From positions 1-7,089 of the forward strand of contig CAITCX010000473.1 of the NCBI GenBank assembly GCA_903890885.1: 7,089 nucleotides of DNA, given 5' to 3'. Shown here piece by piece: positions 1 to 4,964 of this stretch (positions are counted from its first letter, which is position 1; every line of letters begins with the position of its first letter). The notes below the pieces were generated by a model. The model did no database searches. It was not told the DNA's origin and worked only from the letters and a program-made list of their open reading frames with translations. Both the position numbers and the translations under genes were made by a program. This DNA is from an uncultured Dehalococcoidia bacterium (lineage in GTDB: Bacteria; Chloroflexota; Dehalococcoidia; Dehalococcoidales; UBA3254).

Positions 1-97
1 CTTGAACTGTTTTTACATTATCCTGAAACTGAAATCCGCAGTAGTTTGTGCCTTCGTATTCCAGTACCAGAACCACTTTAATGAGATCGCTCTTCAA
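1..97 (-). CDS. truA: tRNA pseudouridine synthase A, N-terminal fragment (cut by window edge)
   Basis: TruA converts uridines at positions 38-40 of the tRNA anticodon arm to pseudouridine in the cytoplasm. Only about 32 residues are visible. The stretch LEYEGTNYCGFQFQDN followed by VKTVQ matches the N-terminal first strand and conserved Y-(D/E)-G-T-N-Y-x-G-(F/W)-Q...TVQ pattern of the family. The catalytic Asp (RTDAGVHA motif) lies beyond the window. The start is uncertain. TTG at 97-95 gives a normal-length N-terminus and has AGGAG just upstream, but only 3 nt away. GTG at 118-116 would add seven residues and follows an AGGTGA, also very close. GTG at 76-74 would shorten the first strand. 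The frame is open upstream to about 157, inside rplQ. The gene directly follows rplQ and is probably co-transcribed and perhaps translationally coupled to it. Identity is firm; the start is not. Confidence 0.85.
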   Translation of the reverse strand, partial: MKSDLIKVVLVLEYEGTNYCGFQFQDNVKTVQ

Positions 98-137
98 ATT
101 CTCCTGGAAGTCCGGCACCTCACCTGTTTCCGCGTTT

Positions 138-488
138 TTATACCAACTCGATTTGAACTATTGACGCGCCGTCGCCTAACCGCGTACCTAATTTAACTAT
201 GCGGGTGTATCCTCCGCTGCGCTGGGCATACCTGGGACCTAGCTCAGCAAACAATTTTGCAGCTACCTTTTTATCCGTAATAAAGGACAGGGCCTGTCTA
301 CGATCATGCAGTTCACCGGATTTGGCCAGTGTAATCATCTTTTCAGCCATACCGCGAACTGCCTTGGCCTTGGGTTCAGTAGTTTTAATTTTCTCATGAT
401 CCAATATTTCAGTGACCAGGTTCCGGAACATCATCTGCCGGTAACCAATCGGTCTATCAAATCTTCCACTAACTACGCCATGTCTCAT
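138..488 (-). CDS. rplQ: 50S ribosomal protein L17
   Basis: L17 is a large-subunit protein near the exit-tunnel side of the ribosome. The 116-residue product has the family core: FRNLVTEILDHEKIKTTEPKAKAVR (start about residue 21), the helix AEKMITLAKSGELHDRRQA (residues 48-66) and the ending RYAQRSGGYTRI...IELV, a typical L17 C-terminus. Length matches short bacterial L17 proteins (about 113-130). The first 20 residues (MRHGVVSGRFDRPIGYRQMM) are less basic than the usual RHRK-x-GR-x-L-x-R-x-x-x-HRKAM form. The ATG start is preceded by GAGG 10 nt upstream. It lies 47 nt after rpoA in the usual alpha-operon position and 40 nt ahead of the favoured truA start. Confidence 0.97.
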   Translation of the reverse strand: MRHGVVSGRFDRPIGYRQMMFRNLVTEILDHEKIKTTEPKAKAVRGMAEKMITLAKSGELHDRRQALSFITDKKVAAKLFAELGPRYAQRSGGYTRIVKLGTRLGDGASIVQIELV

Positions 489-535
489 TTTTACTTTTCC
501 TCAGTTAATTTAGGATATATCAGAATCTAATAGAT

Positions 536-1528
536 TTATTCTTCTTCGTCTTCGCTTTCTTCTTCAATTGGGATTTCAGCCTCGTCTTTACCTTTTACGC
601 TGGCAACCAGGGTCAACCCCAAAACTTTCAAACGTTCTTCAACTTCCTGCCGGGATTTCTGCCCGAAGTTCCTCAATCCTAAAAGTTCTTTTTCGCCCTT
701 GAAAACCAACTCTCCTACTGTAGCGATGCCGCCCCTGCGCAGGCTGTTCATAGTCCTCACGGACAAATCTAACTCTTCCACCGGCATATTCAATTTCTCA
801 TCCGGTATATCAGTAATTACAGCTTTCTTCTCTATTTGTACCTGTGATGCCTGAGCTAGACCAACAAACGGAGATAGCTGTTGCACCAGAAGCTCGGAGC
901 TGCGGCTGACAGCCTCTACTGGCGAAATTGTGCCATCGGTCCAAATATCCAGGTACATGCGTTCCCGGCTGGTTTCACGGCCCATATGAACAGGCTCGAT
1001 AGTGAAATTGACTTTACGAATGGGCGAAAAAATGGCATCTACCGGGATAACCCCTATAGGCAGATTAGCATTGGTATCGGCCTGCCGGAAACCTTCACCC
1101 AATTCAACATTGAACTCAACATAAAGCTTGGCGTCCGCAGTATCCAGTGTCGCCAGATATTGTTCAGGATCTACAATCTCGAAATCATCTGATCCCCTGA
1201 TATCGGAGACATGAACTTCGCCTTCACGATTTACTTCCATTATTAACTTGCCCGGACGACCTGATAGCGCTTTCAGGCGAATTGCCTTTACATTCAGTAA
1301 AAACTCAATGGTATCTTCTTTCATATCGGGAATGGTCGAAAACTCATGCTGGATGCCTTCGATCTTTACCGAGGTTATGGCAGCGCCCGGCAGATAACCT
1401 AGCAGCATACGCCGCAATGAGTTACCCAGTGTGATACCTAACCCTTTATCAAGGGGTTCAACCGAGAACCGGCCAAAGTTACCTTTGCTCTCTATACACT
1501 CTATTCGAGGTAATGTTAACGGAGACAA
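536..1528 (-). CDS. rpoA: DNA-directed RNA polymerase alpha subunit
   Basis: Alpha dimerises to nucleate RNA polymerase assembly and contacts promoter UP elements and activators through its C-terminal domain. The 330-residue product shows the alpha-NTD (about 1-230), with GNSLRRMLLGYLPGAA at 35-50, the dimer/beta-contact segment. After a short linker comes the alpha-CTD (about 250-310). Residues equivalent to the E. coli DNA-contacting R265, N268, G296, K298, S299 and E302 appear as R258, N261, G289, K291, S292 and E295. The protein ends in an acidic tail (EIPIEEESEDEEE), making it longer than the roughly 315 residues usual for the family. The start is TTG at 1528-1526; no in-frame ATG fits the family N-terminus, and GGAGG sits 7 nt upstream. 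It follows rpsD by 34 nt and precedes rplQ by 47 nt. Confidence 0.98.
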   Translation of the reverse strand: MSPLTLPRIECIESKGNFGRFSVEPLDKGLGITLGNSLRRMLLGYLPGAAITSVKIEGIQHEFSTIPDMKEDTIEFLLNVKAIRLKALSGRPGKLIMEVNREGEVHVSDIRGSDDFEIVDPEQYLATLDTADAKLYVEFNVELGEGFRQADTNANLPIGVIPVDAIFSPIRKVNFTIEPVHMGRETSRERMYLDIWTDGTISPVEAVSRSSELLVQQLSPFVGLAQASQVQIEKKAVITDIPDEKLNMPVEELDLSVRTMNSLRRGGIATVGELVFKGEKELLGLRNFGQKSRQEVEERLKVLGLTLVASVKGKDEAEIPIEEESEDEEE

Positions 1529-1535
1529 GGTACTA

Positions 1536-1540
1536 CCTCC
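1536..1540 (-). promoter_or_regulatory. Shine-Dalgarno site fixing the TTG start of rpoA
   Basis: GGAGG on the minus strand lies 7 nt before the TTG at 1528-1526. An ATG overlapping this site (about 14 nt upstream of the TTG) is out of frame with rpoA, so the TTG is the best-supported start. Confidence 0.85.
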
Positions 1541-1562
1541 ATGTTATACTTACCAATCAGAT

Positions 1563-2189
1563 TTATCTTGAATACCACTCGACCACGCTGGTAGTTTCAA
1601 ACTTAGCTTCTACAACATCAGATGACGGCACGCCCACCACCTGACCTACCAGGCTTTGCCGATCCAGGCTTAACCAGGCAGGTACGGTCTTGGCTTTAAT
1701 ACCCTCAACCAAAATCTTAAAATACTCGGTCTTTTTGCTGCCTTCTCGCCATTTTATGACGTCCCCCGGTTTAACCAGAGCGGAAGCAACGTTTAGTTTA
1801 TGATCATTAACCAGAAGATGACCGTGTAAAACCAGCTGACGAGCTTGGGCACGTGAATCAGCGAAACCTAATTTGTATACAACATTATCCAGACGTCTTT
1901 CCAATAAAACCACCAGATTGTTGCCAGTGATACCCACCTGCTTTTCAGCTTCGCCGAAAAACCTCTTAAACTGTCTTTCAAAAAGACCATATACATACTT
2001 GGCTTTTTGTTTCTCTCTGAGCTGCACACCTCTATCAGACACTCTGCGTCGTGTTACAGCATGAGGCCCAGGCGGTTTATTGCGCTTATCAGCCGCACAC
2101 TTGGGGCTGAAACAACGATCGCCTTTTAACATTAATTTATCACCGCTGCGGCGGCATAATCTACATACAGGTCCAACAAATCTTGCCAT
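1563..2189 (-). CDS. rpsD: 30S ribosomal protein S4 (zinc-ligand form)
   Basis: S4 binds 16S rRNA early in small-subunit assembly, helps form the mRNA entry tunnel and affects decoding accuracy. The 208-residue product matches the family length (about 200-209). Cys9, Cys12, Cys26 and Cys31 form a C-x2-C-x13-C-x4-C zinc knuckle at the N-terminus. The S4 RNA-binding domain spans about 97-143 (ERRLDNVVYKLGF, then SRAQARQLVLHGH...VNDHKLN). The C-terminus VVEWYSR is the family ending, with W where F or Y is usual. The ATG at 2189 is chosen because it gives the family start MARFVGPVCRLC and has AGGAG 5 nt upstream. A start at 2228 would lie inside rpsK and add 13 unrelated residues. The rpsK stop codon overlaps this Shine-Dalgarno site (8 nt gap), suggesting translational coupling. 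In E. coli S4 represses the alpha operon; whether that holds here is unknown. Confidence 0.98.
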   Translation of the reverse strand: MARFVGPVCRLCRRSGDKLMLKGDRCFSPKCAADKRNKPPGPHAVTRRRVSDRGVQLREKQKAKYVYGLFERQFKRFFGEAEKQVGITGNNLVVLLERRLDNVVYKLGFADSRAQARQLVLHGHLLVNDHKLNVASALVKPGDVIKWREGSKKTEYFKILVEGIKAKTVPAWLSLDRQSLVGQVVGVPSSDVVEAKFETTSVVEWYSR

Positions 2190-2197
2190 TTCAGCTC

Positions 2198-2584
2198 CTA
2201 TACTCTCCGTCTCTTGGGAGGGCGACAACCATTATGAGGCACCGGGGTTACATCCCGGATGATAGTGATATACAGGCCGGAACTCTGGAGAGAGCGGATA
2301 GCTGCTTCACGTCCGCTGCCAGGTCCTTTTACAAACACCTCGATCTGGCGCAAACCCTGTTCCATGGCTTTGCGGGCGGCTCCTTGCGCAGCCATCTGAG
2401 CCGCATAAGGTGTACCTTTACGTGAACCTTTGAATCCGGATGACCCGGCGCTGCCCCAGGATAATATATTCCCCTGAGGATCTGACAGCGTTACAATGGT
2501 ATTGTTAAAAGTTGACTGTATAAAAGCCTTACCATTAACTACCGATTTTTTCTCTCTTCTTTTTGTTTTAGCCTGCTTGGCCAT
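2198..2584 (-). CDS. rpsK: 30S ribosomal protein S11
   Basis: S11 sits on the platform of the small subunit, contacting 16S rRNA near the mRNA exit and E site. The 128-residue product is full length. Family blocks are FIQSTFNNTIVTLSDPQGN (21-39), GFKGSRKGTPYAAQMAA (50-66), the VKGPGSGREAAIRSLQ signature (85-100) and the ending DVTPVPHNGCRPPKRRRV (111-128). A basic N-terminal tail (residues 3-13) is typical. The ATG start has AGGAGG 5 nt upstream. It follows rpsM by 50 nt of AT-rich spacer and precedes rpsD by 8 nt. Nothing is abnormal; the Ser in GPGSGRE is a known alternative to Pro. Confidence 0.98.
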   Translation of the reverse strand: MAKQAKTKRREKKSVVNGKAFIQSTFNNTIVTLSDPQGNILSWGSAGSSGFKGSRKGTPYAAQMAAQGAARKAMEQGLRQIEVFVKGPGSGREAAIRSLQSSGLYITIIRDVTPVPHNGCRPPKRRRV

Positions 2585-2634
2585 GCCTTCCTCCTGAATA
2601 ATCCGCTAACCAGTTCAATATTTTAAAATAATTT

Positions 2635-3024
2635 TTATTTCTTAGTAGCGCCGCGTTTTTGACCGCGTCCGGCTACTGTCTTTCTGGTGCCTCTCCTGGT
2701 TCTGGCGTTCGTTCTGGTCCGCTGTCCTCTGACAGGCAAACTGCGGCGATGCCGCGTACCGCGGTAACTTCCTACTTCAATTAAGCGCCGTATGTTCAGG
2801 TTAATCTCTTTACGCAGATCACCTTCTACCGGCACCTCACGATCAATGATCTCTCGGATTTTAGCGATCTCTTCTTCTGTCAATGCATCAGCCTTGGTTT
2901 CATGCTTGATGCCGGCTTTATCCAAAATCACTTTGCTATTCGTGGGGCCCACGCCGTATAGATACTGCAACGAGACCCATATTTGTTTATTACGGGGTAT
3001 ATCCACACCAGAAATACGCGGCAT
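2635..3024 (-). CDS. rpsM: 30S ribosomal protein S13
   Basis: S13 is in the head of the small subunit, forms bridges to the large subunit and reaches the P-site tRNA with its basic tail. The 129-residue product shows the N-terminal helix-two-turn-helix segment (RISGVDIPRNKQIWVSLQYLYGVG, from residue 3), the coiled-coil helix TEEEIAKIREIIDRE (49-63) with VEGDLR, and the signature RHRRSLPVRGQRTRTNARTR (91-110). The very basic tail RRGTRKTVAGRGQKRGATKK (110-129) is a few residues longer than the common 121-126 length. The ATG start is supported by AAGGAGG 6 nt upstream. It lies 19 nt after rpmJ and 50 nt before rpsK, the standard alpha-operon order. Confidence 0.98.
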   Translation of the reverse strand: MPRISGVDIPRNKQIWVSLQYLYGVGPTNSKVILDKAGIKHETKADALTEEEIAKIREIIDREVPVEGDLRKEINLNIRRLIEVGSYRGTRHRRSLPVRGQRTRTNARTRRGTRKTVAGRGQKRGATKK

Positions 3025-3043
3025 TGACTTCCTCCTTGTCCTT

Positions 3044-3157
3044 CTAACCCTGTCTCTGTTTATGTTTGGGATTGGTGCAGATCACTCTAACAATCCCGTG
3101 TCGTTTGATAACCCGGCACTTTTCACATCTGGTTTTCACTGAAGTTCTAACTTTCAT
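3044..3157 (-). CDS. rpmJ: 50S ribosomal protein L36 (zinc-binding form)
   Basis: L36 is the smallest large-subunit protein and binds 23S rRNA near the peptidyl transferase side. This 37-residue product begins MKVRTSVKTRCEKCRVIKR, followed by HGIVRVICTNPKHKQRQG. Cys11, Cys14, Cys27 and His32 form the canonical C-x2-C-x12-C-x4-H zinc site, so this is the zinc-dependent (C+) form. Length is exactly that of the family (37-38). The start ATG at 3157-3155 is the only one giving the MKVR family start, and its upstream Shine-Dalgarno is weak (GAGAAAG, about 8 nt away). It is 130 nt after infA and 19 nt before rpsM, the universal neighbourhood for this gene. Confidence 0.97.
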   Translation of the reverse strand: MKVRTSVKTRCEKCRVIKRHGIVRVICTNPKHKQRQG

Positions 3158-3187
3158 AGTTATTCTTTCTCAACCTTACCTGTATTT

Positions 3188-3213
3188 AACCGGCTACCCT
3201 GCGTAAACCGGTT
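3188..3213 (-). repeat. Inverted repeat AACCGG/CCGGTT with 14-nt loop
   Basis: On the minus strand AACCGG (3213-3208) and CCGGTT (3193-3188) can pair into a 6-bp stem around a 14-nt loop. The upstream arm also sits in a perfect 10-bp palindrome, AAACCGGTTT (3205-3214). The rpmJ start is about 30 nt further downstream. It could be part of an mRNA leader structure or a protein-binding site, or be chance. No U-tract follows, which argues against a terminator. Confidence 0.4.
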
Positions 3214-3238
3214 TGATAACTTACTTTTTAGACGCAAC

Positions 3239-3265
3239 ATAATATTGTACTACAAATGAGTACAA
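3239..3265 (-). promoter_or_regulatory. Weak sigma-70-type promoter candidate upstream of rpmJ
   Basis: TTGTAC (3265-3260; half match to TTGACA) is followed after 15 nt by TATTAT (3244-3239; one mismatch to TATAAT). The alternative -10, TACAAT (3249-3244), has only a poor -35 (TGGATT, 18-nt spacing). The spacing and -35 are substandard, so this is a tentative internal promoter for the alpha block; it would leave a leader of about 75 nt before rpmJ. Confidence 0.25.
3245..3265 (-). repeat. Perfect 7-bp inverted repeat downstream of infA
   Basis: TTGTACT (3265-3259) and AGTACAA (3251-3245) are perfect reverse complements around a 7-nt loop (CATTTGT). The stem is AT-rich and is followed by TATTATG rather than a run of T, so it is not a convincing terminator. 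The same bases contain TACAAT and TATTAT hexamers resembling a -10 box. Confidence 0.5.
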
Positions 3266-3287
3266 ATAATCCAGTTTTCCCCAACTT

Positions 3288-3506
3288 CTATTCCAAACGG
3301 TAGGTTATCCTTCCGCGGGTCAGATCGTAAGGAGATAACTCGATTAATACACGGTCTCCAGGGAGTATACGTATATAGTGCATCCGCATCCTGCCAGAAA
3401 TATGCGCTAATACCCGGTGGGCATTGGGCAACTCTACCCAAAAATTAGCATTAGGCAGAGCTTCAATAACCGTTCCTTCTACTTCTATTGCCTCTTTCTT
3501 CGGCAT
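3288..3506 (-). CDS. infA: Translation initiation factor IF-1
   Basis: IF-1 binds the A site of the 30S subunit during initiation and assists IF-2 and IF-3. The 72-residue product is exactly family length and forms one OB-fold: IEVEGTVIEALPNANFWVEL (7-26), VLAHISGRMRMHYIRILPGDRV (residues 32-53) and the conserved ending ELSPYDLTRGRITYR. Compared with the usual NxMFRVELxNGH, it reads NANFWVELPNAH, so Met21, Arg23 and Gly29 of the common form are Asn, Trp and Ala. The ATG start gives the family N-terminus (MPKKEAIEVEG); a GGGAG lies only 3 nt upstream. The gene follows map by 30 nt, with no small KOW-domain gene between them as found in many Firmicutes, and is followed by the 130-nt spacer. Confidence 0.97.
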   Translation of the reverse strand: MPKKEAIEVEGTVIEALPNANFWVELPNAHRVLAHISGRMRMHYIRILPGDRVLIELSPYDLTRGRITYRLE

Positions 3507-3514
3507 ATACTCCC

Positions 3515-3520
3515 ATTATA
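3515..3520 (-). promoter_or_regulatory. Perfect TATAAT hexamer just before infA (possible -10)
   Basis: TATAAT lies 8 nt upstream of the infA ATG in the 30-nt map-infA gap. No good -35 is seen at 16-18 nt, and the TG of an extended -10 is displaced by one base. If real, transcription would begin at or within 2-3 nt of the infA start codon. It may equally be a chance match in AT-rich spacer. Confidence 0.2.
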
Positions 3521-3536
3521 ACCATGTTTATTGTAG

Positions 3537-4286
3537 TTAAACGACGGTCAGCACTTCCGGATCGCCGTCTGTAATTAAAACCGTATCTTCAAAATGCGCC
3601 GATAAACTTCCGTCTACCGTAGAAACTGTCCACTTATTACTTCCCACACGAGTCCGCCAATCTCCGGCATTCAGCATTGGCTCAATTGCCAGAGTCATAC
3701 CCTTTTTCAGGATAGGCCCTGCGCCTGGTGACCCGAAATTAGGAATCAACGGTTCTTCGTGCATTTCCCGGCCGATACCGTGCCCGGTATATTCGCGGAC
3801 CACCGCAAACCCTTTCGACTCAGCATACTGCTGCACGGCCGCTGATATATCTCCCAGTCGATTGCCCTGCCGTCCTAGCAGAATACCTGCTTTTAAGGCT
3901 CCCTGAGCGGCTTGCATCAAGGCTTCGGCCTTCAGACTAACCGAACCAACCCCTACAGTACGGGCAGCATCTCCCTGATATCCCTGATAAATAGCTCCCA
4001 AATCCAGCGATACTATGTCGCCGGCCTGGATCACCCTTTCCCCTGGAATACCATGCACTATCTCATCATTGATCGAAACACATAAACTGGACGGATATCC
4101 GTGATAGCCCTTAAATGATGGTGTCCCGCCCAGCAGCCTTATTTCTCTCTCTGCTATAAGATCCAACTCTTCAGTTTTTAAACCTGGCCTAACTGCTTCT
4201 ACCAGTTGCCCGAGCACTCTGGCCACTATCTTCCCGGCCTGTCGCATCAAGGCGATTTCCCGCTCAGTTTTGATTGTTATTGCCAT
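3537..4286 (-). CDS. map: Methionine aminopeptidase, type I
   Basis: The enzyme removes the initiator methionine from nascent proteins when the second residue is small, acting in the cytosol near the ribosome exit. The 249-residue product is a full-length type Ia enzyme without an N-terminal extension. All five metal ligands are visible: Asp95 (SLDLG), Asp106 (GDAART), His169 (YTGHGIG), Glu202 (LAIEPM) and Glu233 (HFEDTV). The substrate-side His78 (VHGIP) and His176 (MHEEP) are also present. The ATG start overlaps the adk stop by one base (TAATG). It has no clear Shine-Dalgarno, only an A-rich run, so translation probably depends on coupling to adk. It precedes infA by 30 nt. The adk-map-infA order is common in Gram-positive-type spc operons. 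Confidence 0.98.
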   Translation of the reverse strand: MAITIKTEREIALMRQAGKIVARVLGQLVEAVRPGLKTEELDLIAEREIRLLGGTPSFKGYHGYPSSLCVSINDEIVHGIPGERVIQAGDIVSLDLGAIYQGYQGDAARTVGVGSVSLKAEALMQAAQGALKAGILLGRQGNRLGDISAAVQQYAESKGFAVVREYTGHGIGREMHEEPLIPNFGSPGAGPILKKGMTLAIEPMLNAGDWRTRVGSNKWTVSTVDGSLSAHFEDTVLITDGDPEVLTVV

Positions 4287-4945
4287 TATTTTTTTTGATT
4301 CTTAGCTCTCAGCGCAGAAATGATTCTCGCGCTGATATCTTCCATACTGCCTTCGCCCTGCACTTCCATAAGCTTGTTAGTTCTAGAATAATACTCTATC
4401 AATGGCGCTGTTTCAGCAAAAAATACTTCCAGTCTTTTTTTAATCGTCTCAGTGTTGTCATCCGCCCTCTGATAAAGTTCGCCTCCGCATTTATCGCATT
4501 TCCCTTTGGTCTTGGGTGGAGAGGAAACTTCATGAAAAGGTGCCTGACATTTGCGACAAATCCACCGACCAGTTAATCTCTTTAATAATTCACCCTCAGA
4601 AACCTTGATATACACGGCATAGTCAATGCCTTTCTTCTGTAATTTTAACGCTTCGTCCAGAGCCTTTGCCTGCTCCACATTGCGAGGAAACCCATCCAGG
4701 ATTATCCCGGCAGCACAATCAGGAGAGGTTATCCGCTCTAGAACCATTTTGATGGTAATCTCATTGGGAACTAACTGGCCCTTCTCCATATAGGCCTTGG
4801 CCTGAAGGCCAAGCTCTGTGCCCTTGCCTAAGGCCTGCCGGAACAAATCACCCGAAGCAATGTGCGCTAACTTCAATTCCTGCGTTAAAGCCCCGGCTTG
4901 AGTACCTTTGCCTGCACCAGGAGCACCCAACAAGACTATATACAT
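4286..4945 (-). CDS. adk: Adenylate kinase (zinc-binding LID form)
   Basis: Adenylate kinase interconverts ATP + AMP and 2 ADP in the cytosol. The 219-residue product has the P-loop GAPGAGKGT (7-15), the AMP-binding SGDLFR (31-36), DGFPR (84-88) and the long LID. Cys130, Cys133, Cys150 and Cys153 in the LID form a C-x2-C-x16-C-x2-C structural zinc site. R127 precedes W128 where a second Arg is common (GRWIC versus GRRIC). YQRADD (158-163) supplies the LID Arg/Asp pair. I chose ATG 4945 because it begins the core strand MYIVLLGAPG and has an AAAGGA 9 nt upstream. The in-frame ATG at 4984 lies within the secY 3' end and would add 13 atypical residues. The gene starts 19 nt after secY and its stop overlaps the map start by one base. 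Confidence 0.97.
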   Translation of the reverse strand: MYIVLLGAPGAGKGTQAGALTQELKLAHIASGDLFRQALGKGTELGLQAKAYMEKGQLVPNEITIKMVLERITSPDCAAGIILDGFPRNVEQAKALDEALKLQKKGIDYAVYIKVSEGELLKRLTGRWICRKCQAPFHEVSSPPKTKGKCDKCGGELYQRADDNTETIKKRLEVFFAETAPLIEYYSRTNKLMEVQGEGSMEDISARIISALRAKNQKK

Positions 4946-4964
4946 CGGTGTATATCCTTTTCTA

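Larger units (their letters stand above)
3158..3287 (-). other. 130-nt non-coding spacer between infA and rpmJ
   Basis: This is the longest gene-free interval in the window and separates the spc-type block from the alpha-operon block. I see no coding signal in it. It holds a 7-bp inverted repeat (3245-3265) just after infA, with promoter-like hexamers around it, and a second GC-rich inverted repeat (3188-3213). No U-run follows either hairpin, so neither looks like an intrinsic terminator. An internal promoter and/or a regulatory mRNA leader for rpmJ-rpsM-rpsK-rpsD-rpoA-rplQ is a reasonable inference but unproven. Confidence 0.6.

Noticed and set aside
138..160. Programmed frameshift fusing L17 to the TruA frame
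   Set aside because: L17 ends at its canonical IELV followed by TAA, and no slippery motif with stimulatory structure is evident; the open upstream frame is more simply chance or an extended TruA start region.
2190..2228. N-terminal extension of S4 from an ATG at 2228
   Set aside because: The extra 13 codons lie inside the rpsK 3' end, do not resemble S4, and the ATG at 2189 has a proper AGGAG at 5 nt.
2585..2634. Regulatory element in the 50-nt rpsM-rpsK spacer
   Set aside because: It holds only AT-rich sequence with a short ATTTTAAAAT palindrome and the rpsK Shine-Dalgarno; too little to support a call.
2792..3142. Plus-strand open frame with a hydrophobic stretch opposite rpsM and rpmJ
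   Set aside because: It mirrors the two conserved ribosomal genes on the minus strand, has no family resemblance, and nothing else is encoded on the plus strand.
3245..3265. Intrinsic terminator after infA
   Set aside because: The 7-bp stem is AT-rich and is followed by TATTATG, not a T run; transcription into rpmJ is expected from operon structure.
3250..3441. Second minus-strand frame within infA
   Set aside because: It is the alternate frame of infA, which is an unambiguous full-length IF-1.
4274..4576. Plus-strand open frame opposite adk
   Set aside because: Shadow of adk; the peptide shows no recognisable domain and has no convincing context.
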